From positions 1 through 64,000 of the forward strand of contig NW_019154053.1 in the NCBI RefSeq assembly GCF_001653235.2: a stretch of DNA of 64,000 nucleotides. Direction: 5' to 3'. A program made the translations under genes and the position numbers. Below the pieces are notes generated by a model. That model worked only from the letters and a program-made list of their open reading frames with translations, did no database searches and had not been told where the DNA came from. This document shows positions 31,976 to 42,636 of the stretch, in pieces (within the stretch, counting starts at the first letter, position 1; each line of letters starts with the position of its first letter). This stretch comes from Pochonia chlamydosporia 170. Taxonomy: Eukaryota > Ascomycota > Sordariomycetes > Hypocreales > Clavicipitaceae.

Positions 31976-32125
31976 CGCTCGATCGAATTCGAATCGAATT
32001 CGATCAAGTCTTGGCATTCGATTCCATCCGAATCTATAGGAGACACGTTCGATTCGAGTCGAATCTAGAGGGGCCACATTTCGACTGGAACGCCAAGCCT
32101 TGGCGTTCGATTCGATACATTCGTA
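31976..32125. repeat. ATTCGA/TCGAAT palindromic tract
   Basis: Many overlapping copies of GATTCGA, GAATCGAATTCGA and GATTCGAGTCGAATC. TTGGCATTCGATTC and TTGGCGTTCGATTC form a direct repeat about 85 bases apart. Likely the subterminal repeats of the hAT remnant. Confidence 0.6.
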
Positions 32126-32140
32126 AGATGTCCATCCCTG

Positions 32141-32732
32141 GTGATGACGAGGATGCAGGTTGCATTGTTGTGAGGCAACAAAATTAACTAGCGTCCATTG
32201 ATTAGTATTATCTCGTAACGGTATCACTCCTTTTATCAGGTTTTGTGACTGTTAGTGATGTGGAACATGAGCTAAATAGCGCCGCTGCGATCGTGCCCCA
32301 TCGCCCTGGAATTGACAAGGTTGTGGGATTAGGTGCTGTTAGTGAAGCCTGGTTCACCGCCTTCGAAAGGAAGTACCAGTGGGCTACGAAAGTTTTGGAC
32401 GAATCAAAAGTGGTAAAAGTCAGGCCCACGTAAGAGTCAGGCCCCCGTAGCCAAAGTGTCAGGCCCCTGCAGCAATTCCCTTACTCGGGGGGAATGACCT
32501 CAGGGCAGGACAGCCAGTTGGCGAAATGAGGCTGCAGGTGCTTAGGAAGGAAACCATTGTCGGGCTTTAGGTGTTTAGCTTACAGGGTAGAATGAGCAAG
32601 TAGCGCATCGTTATGGCCCTTTAGGGATCATTCCTCCGGGCATAAATAAATTACGTTACATTAGTTACATTACATTGTCAATAGAGTTTATTAGATGTGA
32701 CTGTTCTGTACCAAACAAGTTGAAAGCTGTAA
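32141..32732. other. Intergenic region with short GTCAGGCCC repeats
   Basis: Three copies of TCAGGCCC(C) occur at about 32418, 32438 and 32459. A 62-codon plus frame at 32245-32433 has no recognisable domain. Confidence 0.4.
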
Positions 32733-32957
32733 GGGGCTGAGCCCGATGGTGGCTCAGTTTGCACTCTCGCCTTTGTCTCCAGCCTTGTCGCTGGTAACCC
32801 CCAGCAACAAGCGAGATTAGCAGAAGTAAGCTCACAAGCCTACAAGAGCTCTGCGAGCTCTTTCTTCCTAGCTCTCCTTTTCCTTTTCTCCTTAGCTTTG
32901 GTTACTTGTTCATAGTCGCCTAGCCAGTTGTCAATATACTCGCTTGGACCGTTACAG
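32733..32957 (+). repeat. Dispersed repeat, copy 2 (GGGCTGAGCCCGA family)
   Basis: Similar to 15236-15438 over its start, pyrimidine-rich middle and end. The minus-strand frame inside (32840-33043) is basic and lysine-rich (KAKEKRKRRARKKELAE), perhaps the C terminus of an element-encoded protein. Confidence 0.6.
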
Positions 32958-35900
32958 TACTTCTGGAACAGCGGTTCTTGGATATAGCGTGTGAGCGGCC
33001 ATTTTATTGGAAGAGAGAATCGCACCGGAAGCACGAAGTGCACAGTACAATATATATCCCTGTTGAAGAGATACAGCGCTGGTGATAAATCATGATGTGA
33101 GCAGGATTAGGAGCTGCAGATTAGGCAGTCGTAGCCCAATATATTGCCAATACTTGCTGGATGATAGGTCTGGAACTGCCGATGTCTTAGCTGGACCACC
33201 ACAGATGCAAGGTCTTATCCGCGGAAGGTGGCGTTAAGGAGGGTGCTTTGAAGAGATTCCCCAGCTGTGTTTGACTTACAACGTAGCTGTCACTAACCCC
33301 TGTCAAATTAGCAACAAGGCAGATTCGAGGCCAATACCAAGGCTGCAGAGCGTCACTATGGCTCCATAATCTGGTTTAAGATGAACATCATCTTACTGCT
33401 GCTCGCAGGGTGGCGCGGATACGGAACAGCCCCCGTTTTGCTTTTTACTGCACAGTGACTCCGCTCAAAACCAGGAAAGGGCCCCCGTTTCCTGGCTGAA
33501 AGTCAGGGTTAGAGACTATGGAGTTCGATTGGCCAAAAAGCTGGAACGGGGCCCGTTCGAGCACACAAAATAGGAATGTAGAAAGATATATTTTGCCAGG
33601 CAGGTATGATAGGCATTTCGGGCATCTCGAACCCCGGCAGGGTTACAAAAGGTCCAAAATCGGAAACATCGTATAGACTAACCCGATTTGAGGATCTGGT
33701 ATCGTCCATCCATACGACATCGATGAAAGTTGCCGCGTAGTCAAGACCAGAGGCATAGAAATTAGTGACCATCACAAGAAGACGGCAAAATATGGAGCCA
33801 TTGTTCGCGGATGCGTCCAATTTCCATTTTCTGACCCATCGGATCCAAGCAAATCCTCGAAGACAAACTGGACAGGGCCTTGTGGACGGCGTGACGGCTT
33901 CGGATCCAAAGATGGAAAGCGACATAAGCGTCTGCTGCAATCTCAACGTCCTCAAGGCGAAATTGGACCATGTCGTTCAATGTTCTTCGAGATTAAACCA
34001 ATATACTGATCAGCCAGAAGGACGGCAAAGCCAACGTTAGGTAGAGAATGATATAGAGAATGCTCGAGGAACGAGAGTTTCTTTCTTTCCCTGCCTCTGT
34101 TTTTCGGAGGGGGACCTCCACTCTAGATTTTTTCTCTTCAGGTGTTTAACGTCACTGGCACTAAGCTCAAATCGCTCAAGCCGAACAACCTTTTAATCTC
34201 CTTAAGCCACTTAGGTGAAATGCCGTGAAAAAAGAGCTGAAGAGAATGTGGCCATAGCATGGTCAGTGTAATAAGCGCCTGGGGAGTCATTCAGCCACAT
34301 GGCCTATGTTGCGGTAGTGAGGCTGTCGACATGCATTTGTAGCGCACCACCTACTGTACTCCGCCAAACTTGGCGCTGAACAAGACGGGTTAGCCTTGAT
34401 GGCGGCCTTTTCGCGGAGACAGAGATCCGTAACATACGAAATAGATGCTGTGTGCGACCTGCAGCTGAACCCTATTGCTGCCTGGCGATGCACACCAGAT
34501 ACTCCGCAGCATCTGCCATTGCTGGCAGAGTACCTGGGTAGCCAGAAGTCTGTTTCTCTAAAGTAGTTGTGTAGAGGTAGACAGACGAACCACCAGATCA
34601 CCGGGCCGATAGAACAGGGATGAACTATATTACTGTAATATTTACAATCCATTTTGATGACGAAGTTTATTAATTCATCAGCTAATCCCATAAGGAGCCT
34701 CAAAATGAACCGGCAATGTGGTCTCAGGCTCTCGGCCCAAGGCAATTACGGGGCGTTTGGGACTGCTTGTGGAAACACAGCTCCCGGACAGCCCCAGCAA
34801 GAACAAAAACTTTCAGTGCCTTGAGCGGTAAGAAAGGTGTACTTGAAGTGCCGCAAGGCGTCCTCCACCTCACTGCGCCACATTGGCCTTGTCAGCTTTT
34901 CACTTTGGTTGAATGATGCGAGTCTTCGCCACTGAAATATTGCTCGCCTCGAACTGTGTCGAGCGCTTTGTGTCAAGTGATGGTGGCTGTGGCCAAACAA
35001 CCAATGGGACACCCCGACTCTACCCCTCTCCACTTCGCCATCGCCTCCCTCATCTCCACATTGTGATTGGGGAAACTCTGGTAGAATTTCCCGTTCAATG
35101 ACGGCCACTAGGAAGACGCGGTAGGCGCGTAAACTCCAAATGAAGCCGAATGTCCTCACCGGTCTGACACAGAAATTGGCCGTAAACGGATATGATAGCA
35201 ACACGGCAAAACAACGTCCGATTACATGGGTATGGCAAAATTCATGCGTGCGCAAGTGAGAGTTCTCTAATACGTGTCTTTATTAGCCAAAGTTGGCTTT
35301 TTTTTCCTGCCTGGAGCCTGCCGACGGCATGGGTCATCATCCAGTTATGGCGTTTTGTCGGTCGCTGTGCTTTTTTCCAACTCTACCCCATGTCTTCCAA
35401 TGTCTTTCAGGGTTACCGTAACAATCCGACTCTACTGCAGCTGCGATGGAGTGCAGCAGTAGAGCCTGTCACTTGCGGCCAAAAAACGGCGACAGCCATC
35501 CGTCAGTTTAAAAAGTTATATGGTGAAGTCAAAGAGCTAAGTACAGATACCCGTGCGATATATTGCTGCCAACGTAGTGCATGTATTAATACATGTTTCT
35601 TCACGCCTCGAAGAAAGCTTTGCTTGGGCACGCTTCCAGAAAGTCACAAAAACGCCGCAAAAATTCATGGCTCCTCAGGGCGCTCCTACCCTTATAGTCC
35701 CGTATTGCTCTGTACGCATGCGGCATCGTTTCATCGCGCTGGAGTATGACAACCTGATCTTGCACCGTCGCGCCAAACGAAGCGTCCCCAAAAAAGATAA
35801 CCTTTAATGACTTCAACCCTTCCGGTCCAAAAGCCCAGTTAGCAAAGAGACGAAGATCGTCTGATAGAGGGCGATTCGAGTCCGTGCGATGTACAGGCCA

Positions 35901-35958
35901 TAAACTATGAGCATGGTAAGTCGATAGAGATTGGCGGATGTGGATGACTTGGATAGGA
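32958..35958. other. About 3 kb without a supported gene
   Basis: Several frames of 140-185 codons occur (33509-33955 minus, 34287-34745 minus, 34746-35255 minus, 35192-35749 plus) but none shows a domain, and neighbouring frames do not join into a recognisable protein. GC-rich near-palindromes lie at about 33470-33552. Probably decayed repeat sequence. Confidence 0.4.
33470..33552. repeat. Second pair of GC-rich near-palindromes
   Basis: AGGAAAGGGCCCCCGTTTCCT and GGAACGGGGCCCGTTCG lie about 65 bases apart, like the pair at 12711-12786. Confidence 0.45.
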
Positions 35959-37578
35959 CTAGAAAGCAGTGGGCTTAGTAATATTTTCTAGGAATTTAAT
36001 GAAGTTAGCTTCATCGAGCTTACAGTGGAATCTAGCACCCTTCCTACTTACAAAGTAATCCGGCGAGCAAGACAGACCGAGACATTCCAGTGCGAGGCCC
36101 GCCAGAGGGTGTGCGGGACTTTGGGGATTTTGATCGAGATCACAATATTCGTGGTCGAGTATGCCTAGGTACATATCATCGAAGAAGCCCTCTCTTTCGG
36201 AACCTATTCGGGAATGGACGCTGAGACGCCTCAAAGTGGCCTTGTGGCGAGCAATGCCACTCCAAATGTCCACATCTGGGTGATCCCGAGGGAAACATAC
36301 AAAAAGCTCCTCTAAGCCTTTGATACGTCCAAGAATATCTCCTAGGTCCGCTCGCCATCCCACTAGACCACTGGCCCAGTCCATTTCAATCTGTTTCACC
36401 TCTAGAGTGGTCAAGTGCAGTAAGTCGCCGGGTTTCAGGCCGACATGCAGAAAAGCAGACCAGCCCGGACAATCTCTCAGTGTGATAGACCGTAACGTGT
36501 CGAAATTGAAGACTTCACCGGCTGCTGCCGTGAGAGGAATGTGGGAGAGGGAAAGGTTCCTCAGTGACTGGAATCTTGATCCGCTGTCGGGTATTGCGGA
36601 CGTGAGATGCGCCGTAAAATACTTCTCAAGCTCCATGTCAAGGGAATCCCTTTTCCCCAGATAAAGACATAGAATACCTTCCATGTAACGCCAACTAACA
36701 AAATCCAGTTCAAGACTCTCCAGCCTGCCAGCGTTTGCTCGTATGGCCTCAAAAATCGATGCGAGGTCGTTAACCCTTGGTGCCTTCCATCGCAAACCTC
36801 TCAGATTCTCAAATTTAGTAAAGTTTACCTTGCTACTTTCGTCCCCCAAGCACTGGCAGTAACAATCTGTTATCAAACTAAGAGACCGAATGCTTCGCTG
36901 ATTTTTCGTGATTTCGCCGTCCGTCCCCAGCAAGTCGTCCGGCACACATACCCCGAAGTCCCACCTACAGCAAGGCTGTTAGTGCAACAAACTACCAAAC
37001 AGAACAGAGGATGCACCTTACGCGAAGCTCTGCAATTGACCAGATTCTATCGTGGCCAATATCTCTTTTGCACGCTGACCCAGAAATTTGAAACGCCAGT
37101 CAGAGTGAATGCCCGTGATCAACTTGCCACACTCTTCGTCTTCGGTGGTGGAACCATGGTCTAAGGAGTCCGGAGGGTCAACATCTTCAATATCGGCCCC
37201 CGTCATGATATTGCGTCGCCTTTGTTCGTGTATGCATCGGTTATTTTCAATGTTGTTTTTGAGGAACTGTTCCCAATCGGATCGGAAGTGGAGATGCAAT
37301 ACGTGTTCTAGTGCCTCTGACGGGTATGCTGGATCGGGTATGTAGTACTTATAAGACGGATCTTTGGTGCGGATAGCGAGGAACTTCCATAACCGTCGTG
37401 TGACCATTGAACGAATAGATTTGCAAACAAGACTCATCGACGCTAGATCTCGTGCCATCAACTAAATCAAACAGTTAGTCGTCGCGTTCAGGACTGTTCC
37501 GTGCGAATTTACCACAATACTGACATTTTTTAACACCATATCAAGCATTTCAGGTGGCAACCGGCTGAAGACGTCCAT
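35959..37578 (-). CDS. F-box-like / leucine-rich-repeat protein (three exons)
   Basis: Exons 37578-37513, 37461-37022 and 36964-35959 join over introns of 51 and 57 bases (phases 0 and 2; the second has CTAAC before the acceptor) into 503 aa. The first exon begins MDVFSRLPPEMLDMVLKNVS and runs into MARDLASMSLVCKSIRSMV, the helix pattern of an F-box. The rest is a set of irregular leucine-rich repeats (LRNLSLSHIPL, LRSITLRDCPGWSAFL, LTTLEVKQIEMDW, LEELFVCF, LRRLSVHSRI, LECLGLSC). Fungal proteins of this type are substrate adaptors for SCF ubiquitin ligases; no target can be inferred. It faces another LRR-type gene across a 641-base gap. Confidence 0.85.
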
Positions 37579-38219
37579 TTTTTTACGTCGATATATGCCA
37601 TAAAACTGCAAGCTTCGACCTTAGGGGCATGCGTCAGCGCCTTGTTCGGTCTGCGATTGCCGTAGAAGTGAGGTGTTCTATAGAGTTGCGGCTCTTCGTC
37701 CACCGTGCTTCGTTTCGAGTTAGGTCAATAAAACCCCTCGGCTGTCGATAATATGGATGGAGACACGTAGCATCATCGTCGGCTTCCCCCCGGTGATCAG
37801 TGTTCATTGAATAACGGACAGAGGTGAGAAAGCACTAGATACAGAGGGCTAGCGGATGGGAACAAAGCATTTCAAGCCGGCCCTGGCGCCCCTTTGAAAC
37901 GCATCTTCAAAATGCACTTGACATTGTCGTAGCGCACACGGCAGTTCAATTTAAATCTTCCCTGTCGTGTCGCGTCCTCTCAGCAGCTAAGACGCGTTGA
38001 GAGGGCTCCACCGCCATCCCACCCCAAACTTAGTATGCAGCCACATCACACGGGAACATCATCCGTAATTAAACTACGTACCGGGGTTTAATTCGTGCAA
38101 GTGATCAAGTCTGTAGGCTGCTTCTTCATGTTTTTAACACTCTCCGGGCGGCCAGTTTGCTTATCCCTTTACTTCAATTTTCAGAATTTTCCCTTTGCAC
38201 GTGCCTTAGTTCAACAATA
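37579..38219. promoter_or_regulatory. Shared upstream region of two divergent LRR genes
   Basis: 641 bases between the start codons at 37578 (minus) and 38220 (plus); no motif stood out. Confidence 0.45.
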
Positions 38220-39293
38220 ATGGACGTCGACACGCACAATAGCCAGTCCTTGGAGACTTACCCTGTCATGCTGGAACAAAAGAGTCTGCGAGAGCTCATC
38301 TTAGCCCCTTTAAAGCGGCGCAGTGACGTGCGCACAATGATAATTTGCACAGATCATGTTTCAAGGGACGGCCAAGATGACGATAGCATTACTGACACAC
38401 ACGACTACAGTAACGGCGACAGTGACACTAAGCACTTTGATGCCGAACGCGACGATGTTGCCACTGTCGCAAGCCCGGATCCAGGTGCTTATTGGAGCTG
38501 TCTGCTAGATCAGGAAAGGTTCACCTCGGGCCTTGACCTGGCCTACCTGACCGACGCCATGAAACAACTCCCCAACTGCAAAAAGATTCACATCAGCGAC
38601 ACATGTACCACTTCTGGCGCGGTGATGCTAAAAGATAGGATCGGAACCCGGCTATGTAAAGGTTTCGACCCGTATTCTCGGTACAGCAAACATTTTGTGA
38701 TGCGAGTATTAAGGACGACATTGCTCGCGATCTCTGGAAGCGGCATTAAAGTGGTAGAACTCGACATCTGCCTTGGCCTTGCAAACGAGGGCGGCCAACA
38801 CTCCATTACCGACGATGTCTTTCACCTTCCTGACGAGTATCGGCTGTTGTTGCGCCATGGCTTTACGAACATAAAGAAATTAAGGCTAGTTGTGAACACG
38901 CAGAACGACGAAGATTGGGATGAGAATGTCTCTGAATTTATTAAACTTTTCCCAAACTTATCGCTTTTATGGTTGCGTGTAGCCAATCATGATACTAGTG
39001 TCGAGTTCTCATGCCTCACCGAGGCACTACAGGCCCTACCATTGGAGGTATTCGAACTAGTCAATTGCTCAACTACGCAGGAGAACCTAATGCCGCTGCT
39101 ACTTCATAATCAGACGACACTAAAGGAAATCGTTCTCAACAAAGTCAATATTGAACGTGGTACGAACGGGACCTGGAATTGGGTAAAAAACCACCTGCGA
39201 ACCGAGCTTCCGAGATGTTCGCTGGACTTCCGAGATTGTCGAGTCGCAGGAAAAGTTCCTACCTTGCCTATGGCTTCTTGGCATGAGTTCTGA
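38220..39293 (+). CDS. LRR-type protein lacking a visible F-box
   Basis: From ATG 38220 (MDVDTHNSQS) a 357-aa single-exon protein is read. An acidic region (DDDSITDTHDYSNGDSDTKHF) precedes leucine-rich segments: LDLAYLTDAMKQLPNCKKIHISD, IKVVELDICLGL, IKKLRLVVNT, FPNLSLLWLRV, LPLEVFELVNC, LKEIVLNKVNI. The C-terminal half resembles that of fungal F-box proteins, but no F-box helix is found at the N terminus, so the gene may be truncated or an upstream exon was missed. It is divergent from the F-box gene at 35959-37578. Confidence 0.7.
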   Translation: MDVDTHNSQSLETYPVMLEQKSLRELILAPLKRRSDVRTMIICTDHVSRDGQDDDSITDTHDYSNGDSDTKHFDAERDDVATVASPDPGAYWSCLLDQERFTSGLDLAYLTDAMKQLPNCKKIHISDTCTTSGAVMLKDRIGTRLCKGFDPYSRYSKHFVMRVLRTTLLAISGSGIKVVELDICLGLANEGGQHSITDDVFHLPDEYRLLLRHGFTNIKKLRLVVNTQNDEDWDENVSEFIKLFPNLSLLWLRVANHDTSVEFSCLTEALQALPLEVFELVNCSTTQENLMPLLLHNQTTLKEIVLNKVNIERGTNGTWNWVKNHLRTELPRCSLDFRDCRVAGKVPTLPMASWHEF

Positions 39294-39681
39294 AAAAAAT
39301 AAACATGTCTATACTCATCCTCGATAAGCTATAGTATATTAATAGCAACACGATTTCATTCCGCGAGCATTAAACAATAACATTAGTGCTCCTCGTTAAA
39401 AGGTTGACGAAATGCTCTTCGCAAACCGCATCGACGTGGCCCACTCGATATTCGTCCAGGCCCTCAACACACGGTTGTTAAACTAAGAGGTTCAGTAAAA
39501 CGTGGTCGGCAAACCTGCGGCATCAATGGCCCATCGGCATTATATTAAATTAATGTAAGACTAATGTGCAGACTAGACGAGGGGGCCATCACCATCACGT
39601 CTCAATCTCACTCTAGTCGAAATTTCTACGACGTATGTTCCATTCGACCTTAACGATAAGCGATCTGGTTGATGTCACGTC
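39294..39681. other. Intergenic region, nothing recognised
   Basis: AT-rich convergent intergenic region between the LRR gene and the family X copy. Confidence 0.5.
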
Positions 39682-41955
39682 TTATGTGTCAACAGTCCCT
39701 GCGAGTTCATCCCATGGCTCTAAGCTGTTAGTTTCAGACTCAACTCCAGACTCAGGCTCTGGCTCAGATTGGCTGTCCTCCCTGACAAACAGCTGTGAGC
39801 CTGTTTCCGCTTCATCTATATCCTCAGCAAAAATTTGCCTTTCTGGAGGCTCTGTTTGTGCCAAAAACTGTCGTAAGAGTGATGGAGACTGGGTTGTTAA
39901 TTCCGCTGCTTCGGCTTTAGCTTCTAAATGACTGGGAATGGCGTACTGGTGTCCGTCATTGTCAAGCCGGCGCCTCGCCCACTTAAGCCGCTTCTTGACT
40001 CCTTCCGTGAGACCTGGACAGGACCTTATTTTTCTCAACAAACTCACCACGGCATCTCTCGTGGGTAGCAAAATCGTCGGCGTACTCAAAAGAGAGTCGG
40101 ATCCGGCCTTAGCGACAACTGCTGGTGGTAGTGGAACTCGGAATGCATCTGCCGTTCCCAGCTGCCACGGTACGATGTAGTCTAGCTGATCCTCGTTACC
40201 CCAGTTTGGGCCCGCTAATAGAGTCATTCGTCTTAGCGCCCGTCGGCAATGATTGTTCACCACTTCCCTGCTATTGGATTGCAAGTCTTCCGTTCGATCC
40301 ATTATACAAAGCCAGTGCTGATGAACAACTCGTTCTAAGTCTTAGAAGCGGATGGCGGTCAGTATTCTCGGAGCTTCAGATTGCATACACTCCACGCGCA
40401 AGTCACGGTTATCTTCGGGCGGCGAGAAGTACGGCGCCCAGTACTGCATCTGGAAAAAACTTGGCTTTCCATGGTACCATGTCCGAGGCGTGCGACTTGT
40501 ACCAACTTCTTTCGCTTGGTTGCAATTGAAGGTCACCATTACAGAGCGACCGAGAAAAGGTTTAATGTGCTGCTCAAATCGCCCCGCATAAGCCTTGATA
40601 GGGCACCATATTCTCCTAAATGTCCTTAAAACTTTAAGGAAATAAATCTTGTTCCATTTTGGTTTTGCAGGTCGAAAAAAAACCTCACGATCCAAGAAAT
40701 CCGTCCAATTATGTTTCGGCGGTTGATACTTGCGGGTGGTCATCCAACATGGGAGCTCCATTGGCATGTGCGTGTTATCATCATCTTCGTCAGGAACAAC
40801 TTTGGCGTAAACAGCCCAAGCGTCCTGGTAGATCTCCCATATTGTCTGGGCCGTGACGATCCGGCTCCTCTCCGCCACCACATTCTCTTGCGCCTCTTGC
40901 AGTCGCGTAAGAGCTGGCAGTAGATCTCGACCGATGCTGCTCCGCACGCGATCCCAATACGCTTGCATCTTAGCCAGGAGATGTCGGTTGTATTCACGCG
41001 CAATTTCTTCAGCAGATAGCCGAATGACGCGTTCAGCTAGTTCATTGCCCTTCTTATCCCGGCGCTCTTTGAACGCCCGTTTGGCTTCCTGAACCCATTC
41101 CTGGAGGACATATTCAACGGTCAGCTGGGTAGTGGTCAAGCCTTGGATGTTCGTCTGAGACGTAAGCCTCGCTTGCAGGGGACTCCTTGGGATGTACAGT
41201 TCAATTAAATTTTCAAGGGCGATATGCCCACGTCGCCAATCGATCGTTTCATGAGGTAGCCACAGCATTCCTGATGTGTCTATTTGCTCGTCCAGCCCAA
41301 GGCCGCACCTTTCGACAATCAACCCGTCGGTCTTCTTTACTCGCCAGGTAGGATACCAGATCCACTTGTCGTAATTTAGCTCTCTTTCACTGCTGAAAGT
41401 ATAGATAAGCAACCTGCAGAGGAGCTGGGCAGTGTAAAGGGCAAATAGCCGCCGGACAAACTGCTCTCCAGTGTTGCAGAGAGATGTTTCGTCGTTGCTG
41501 ATGAGTTTTGCTTCCAGAAACAAGTGATCTAGCGGAAGAATAAGCCGCGCCGCCTGCGTGAAGATGAGATCATTCATGTCTTTGGTGGGCACAATCCAAA
41601 AAGGGCAATGCTCATCCGAGTCAGCGCCGGCCGCCGGTACAATGTGGGTTCGCGGACCAGTGTGGGGATGCCGGTCCGGATCAAAATGGCCCTCGCTCCA
41701 TTCTTTCAAGATGGTTCCCAGGCAAAACGTAACTTCCTTCCGAGCTCCATAGTCTATACCAGCCCGAGAATTCGAGATTGCTGCAACGTGCCGTCTGTTT
41801 GCTTCCCAGGCGCGGGAAATAGACTCTCGACAGCGCCGAGTTGTGAACACTCGTTCTCGATCCTTGGTCATAGAGTCACGGTCCTGAATCATATCCTGAG
41901 TTAACGCCAGCAGGGTATCTGGATTACGGACAGAGCATACAACAACTCGGAGCAT
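39682..41955 (-). pseudogene. Family X copy 1: 5' truncated and interrupted by a stop
   Basis: Two minus-strand segments, down to 40342 and from 40302 to 39682, are in the same frame, separated by TAA at 40342-40344. They align end to end with residues from about 750 onward of the intact family X protein at 51151-55685: YGARKEVTFCLG, CPFWIVPTKDMNDLIFTQAA, LDHLFLEAKL, LGLDEQIDTSGMLWLPHE, IPRSPLQARL, YWAPYFSPPE, then IPSHLEAKAEAAEL. The stop falls where the intact copy has LTAIEFQ, so Q (CAA) became TAA, a C-to-T change. Homology begins near 41920 (ALTQDMIQD), so the N-terminal half is missing. Function of the family is unknown. Confidence 0.85.
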
Positions 41956-42628
41956 GAATGGAGGTAGGCTACAGGTGGATGATTGCCATTGGGGCCGAAA
42001 AGTTGCCACTACACTACAATTGAAGAGAAGAGAGAGCTGCACCGAAGTAATCAGTCTAGTCAAACTACCCTAGAGCCACAACGTGCTCGAAGAGCAGCTG
42101 GTGATGTTTCCTGTCAGTACTAAAGAAGTTGCAAATACTGCGAAATTCCAGTGACGTTTGATAGTGGGATTAAATCAATAAAACAAGAATCTACAATAAT
42201 CCTATTAAATTCCAAAGCATCTTAGTTTTGCACATTGCGGAGGTTGGTAATGCAAAGTTGGGCCTGCTGGTTTTTGATCTCAAACTTGATCCACAATTCC
42301 TGCACCTATGCGCAAAGTGAGACTGAATGTTGCTGCGTTGCATTCCGTCAGGCAGCAATGCTTAAGGAAAGCCTGGTGCAGAGCAAAATTCGTCGAGTCT
42401 TCGGAGTCTTAGTCTTACTCTTGACCACTTTAGACTCACGATGACTGACTCAATCATGGCAAAGTACAGTTACTCCTCTTTAAAGGAGAGCGATATACGG
42501 TTGCTCAGAATTCTGCCAAATGCAGATAAGAGCTCCCGGATAGAATGTTGCCTTTCGACCCATTCCGTTTTAAACTCAGGCAGTTCACCTCATTTCGAGG
42601 CTTTATCCTATGTATGGGGTTCTGAGAA

Positions 42629-42636
42629 TAGCAGGT
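42629..42636. repeat. Target site duplication, left (hAT A)
   Basis: TAGCAGGT, repeated exactly at 46409-46416. Confidence 0.93.

Larger units (their letters stand above)
30720..32140 (+). mobile_element. hAT element remnant, 5' truncated
   Basis: Contains the C-terminal half of an hAT transposase (to 31847) and a 3' non-coding end with an ATTCGA-rich palindromic tract. It probably ends at CATCCCTG (32140), whose inverted form CAGGGATGG is a typical hAT terminus. No matching left end is present in the window. Confidence 0.7.

Noticed and set aside
33509..35749. Several frames of 140-185 codons
   Set aside because: No recognisable domain, mutually overlapping, and no exon joins that give a family-like protein.
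38157..38219. Earlier start for the LRR protein
   Set aside because: The upstream codon is TTG, not ATG; the first ATG is at 38220.
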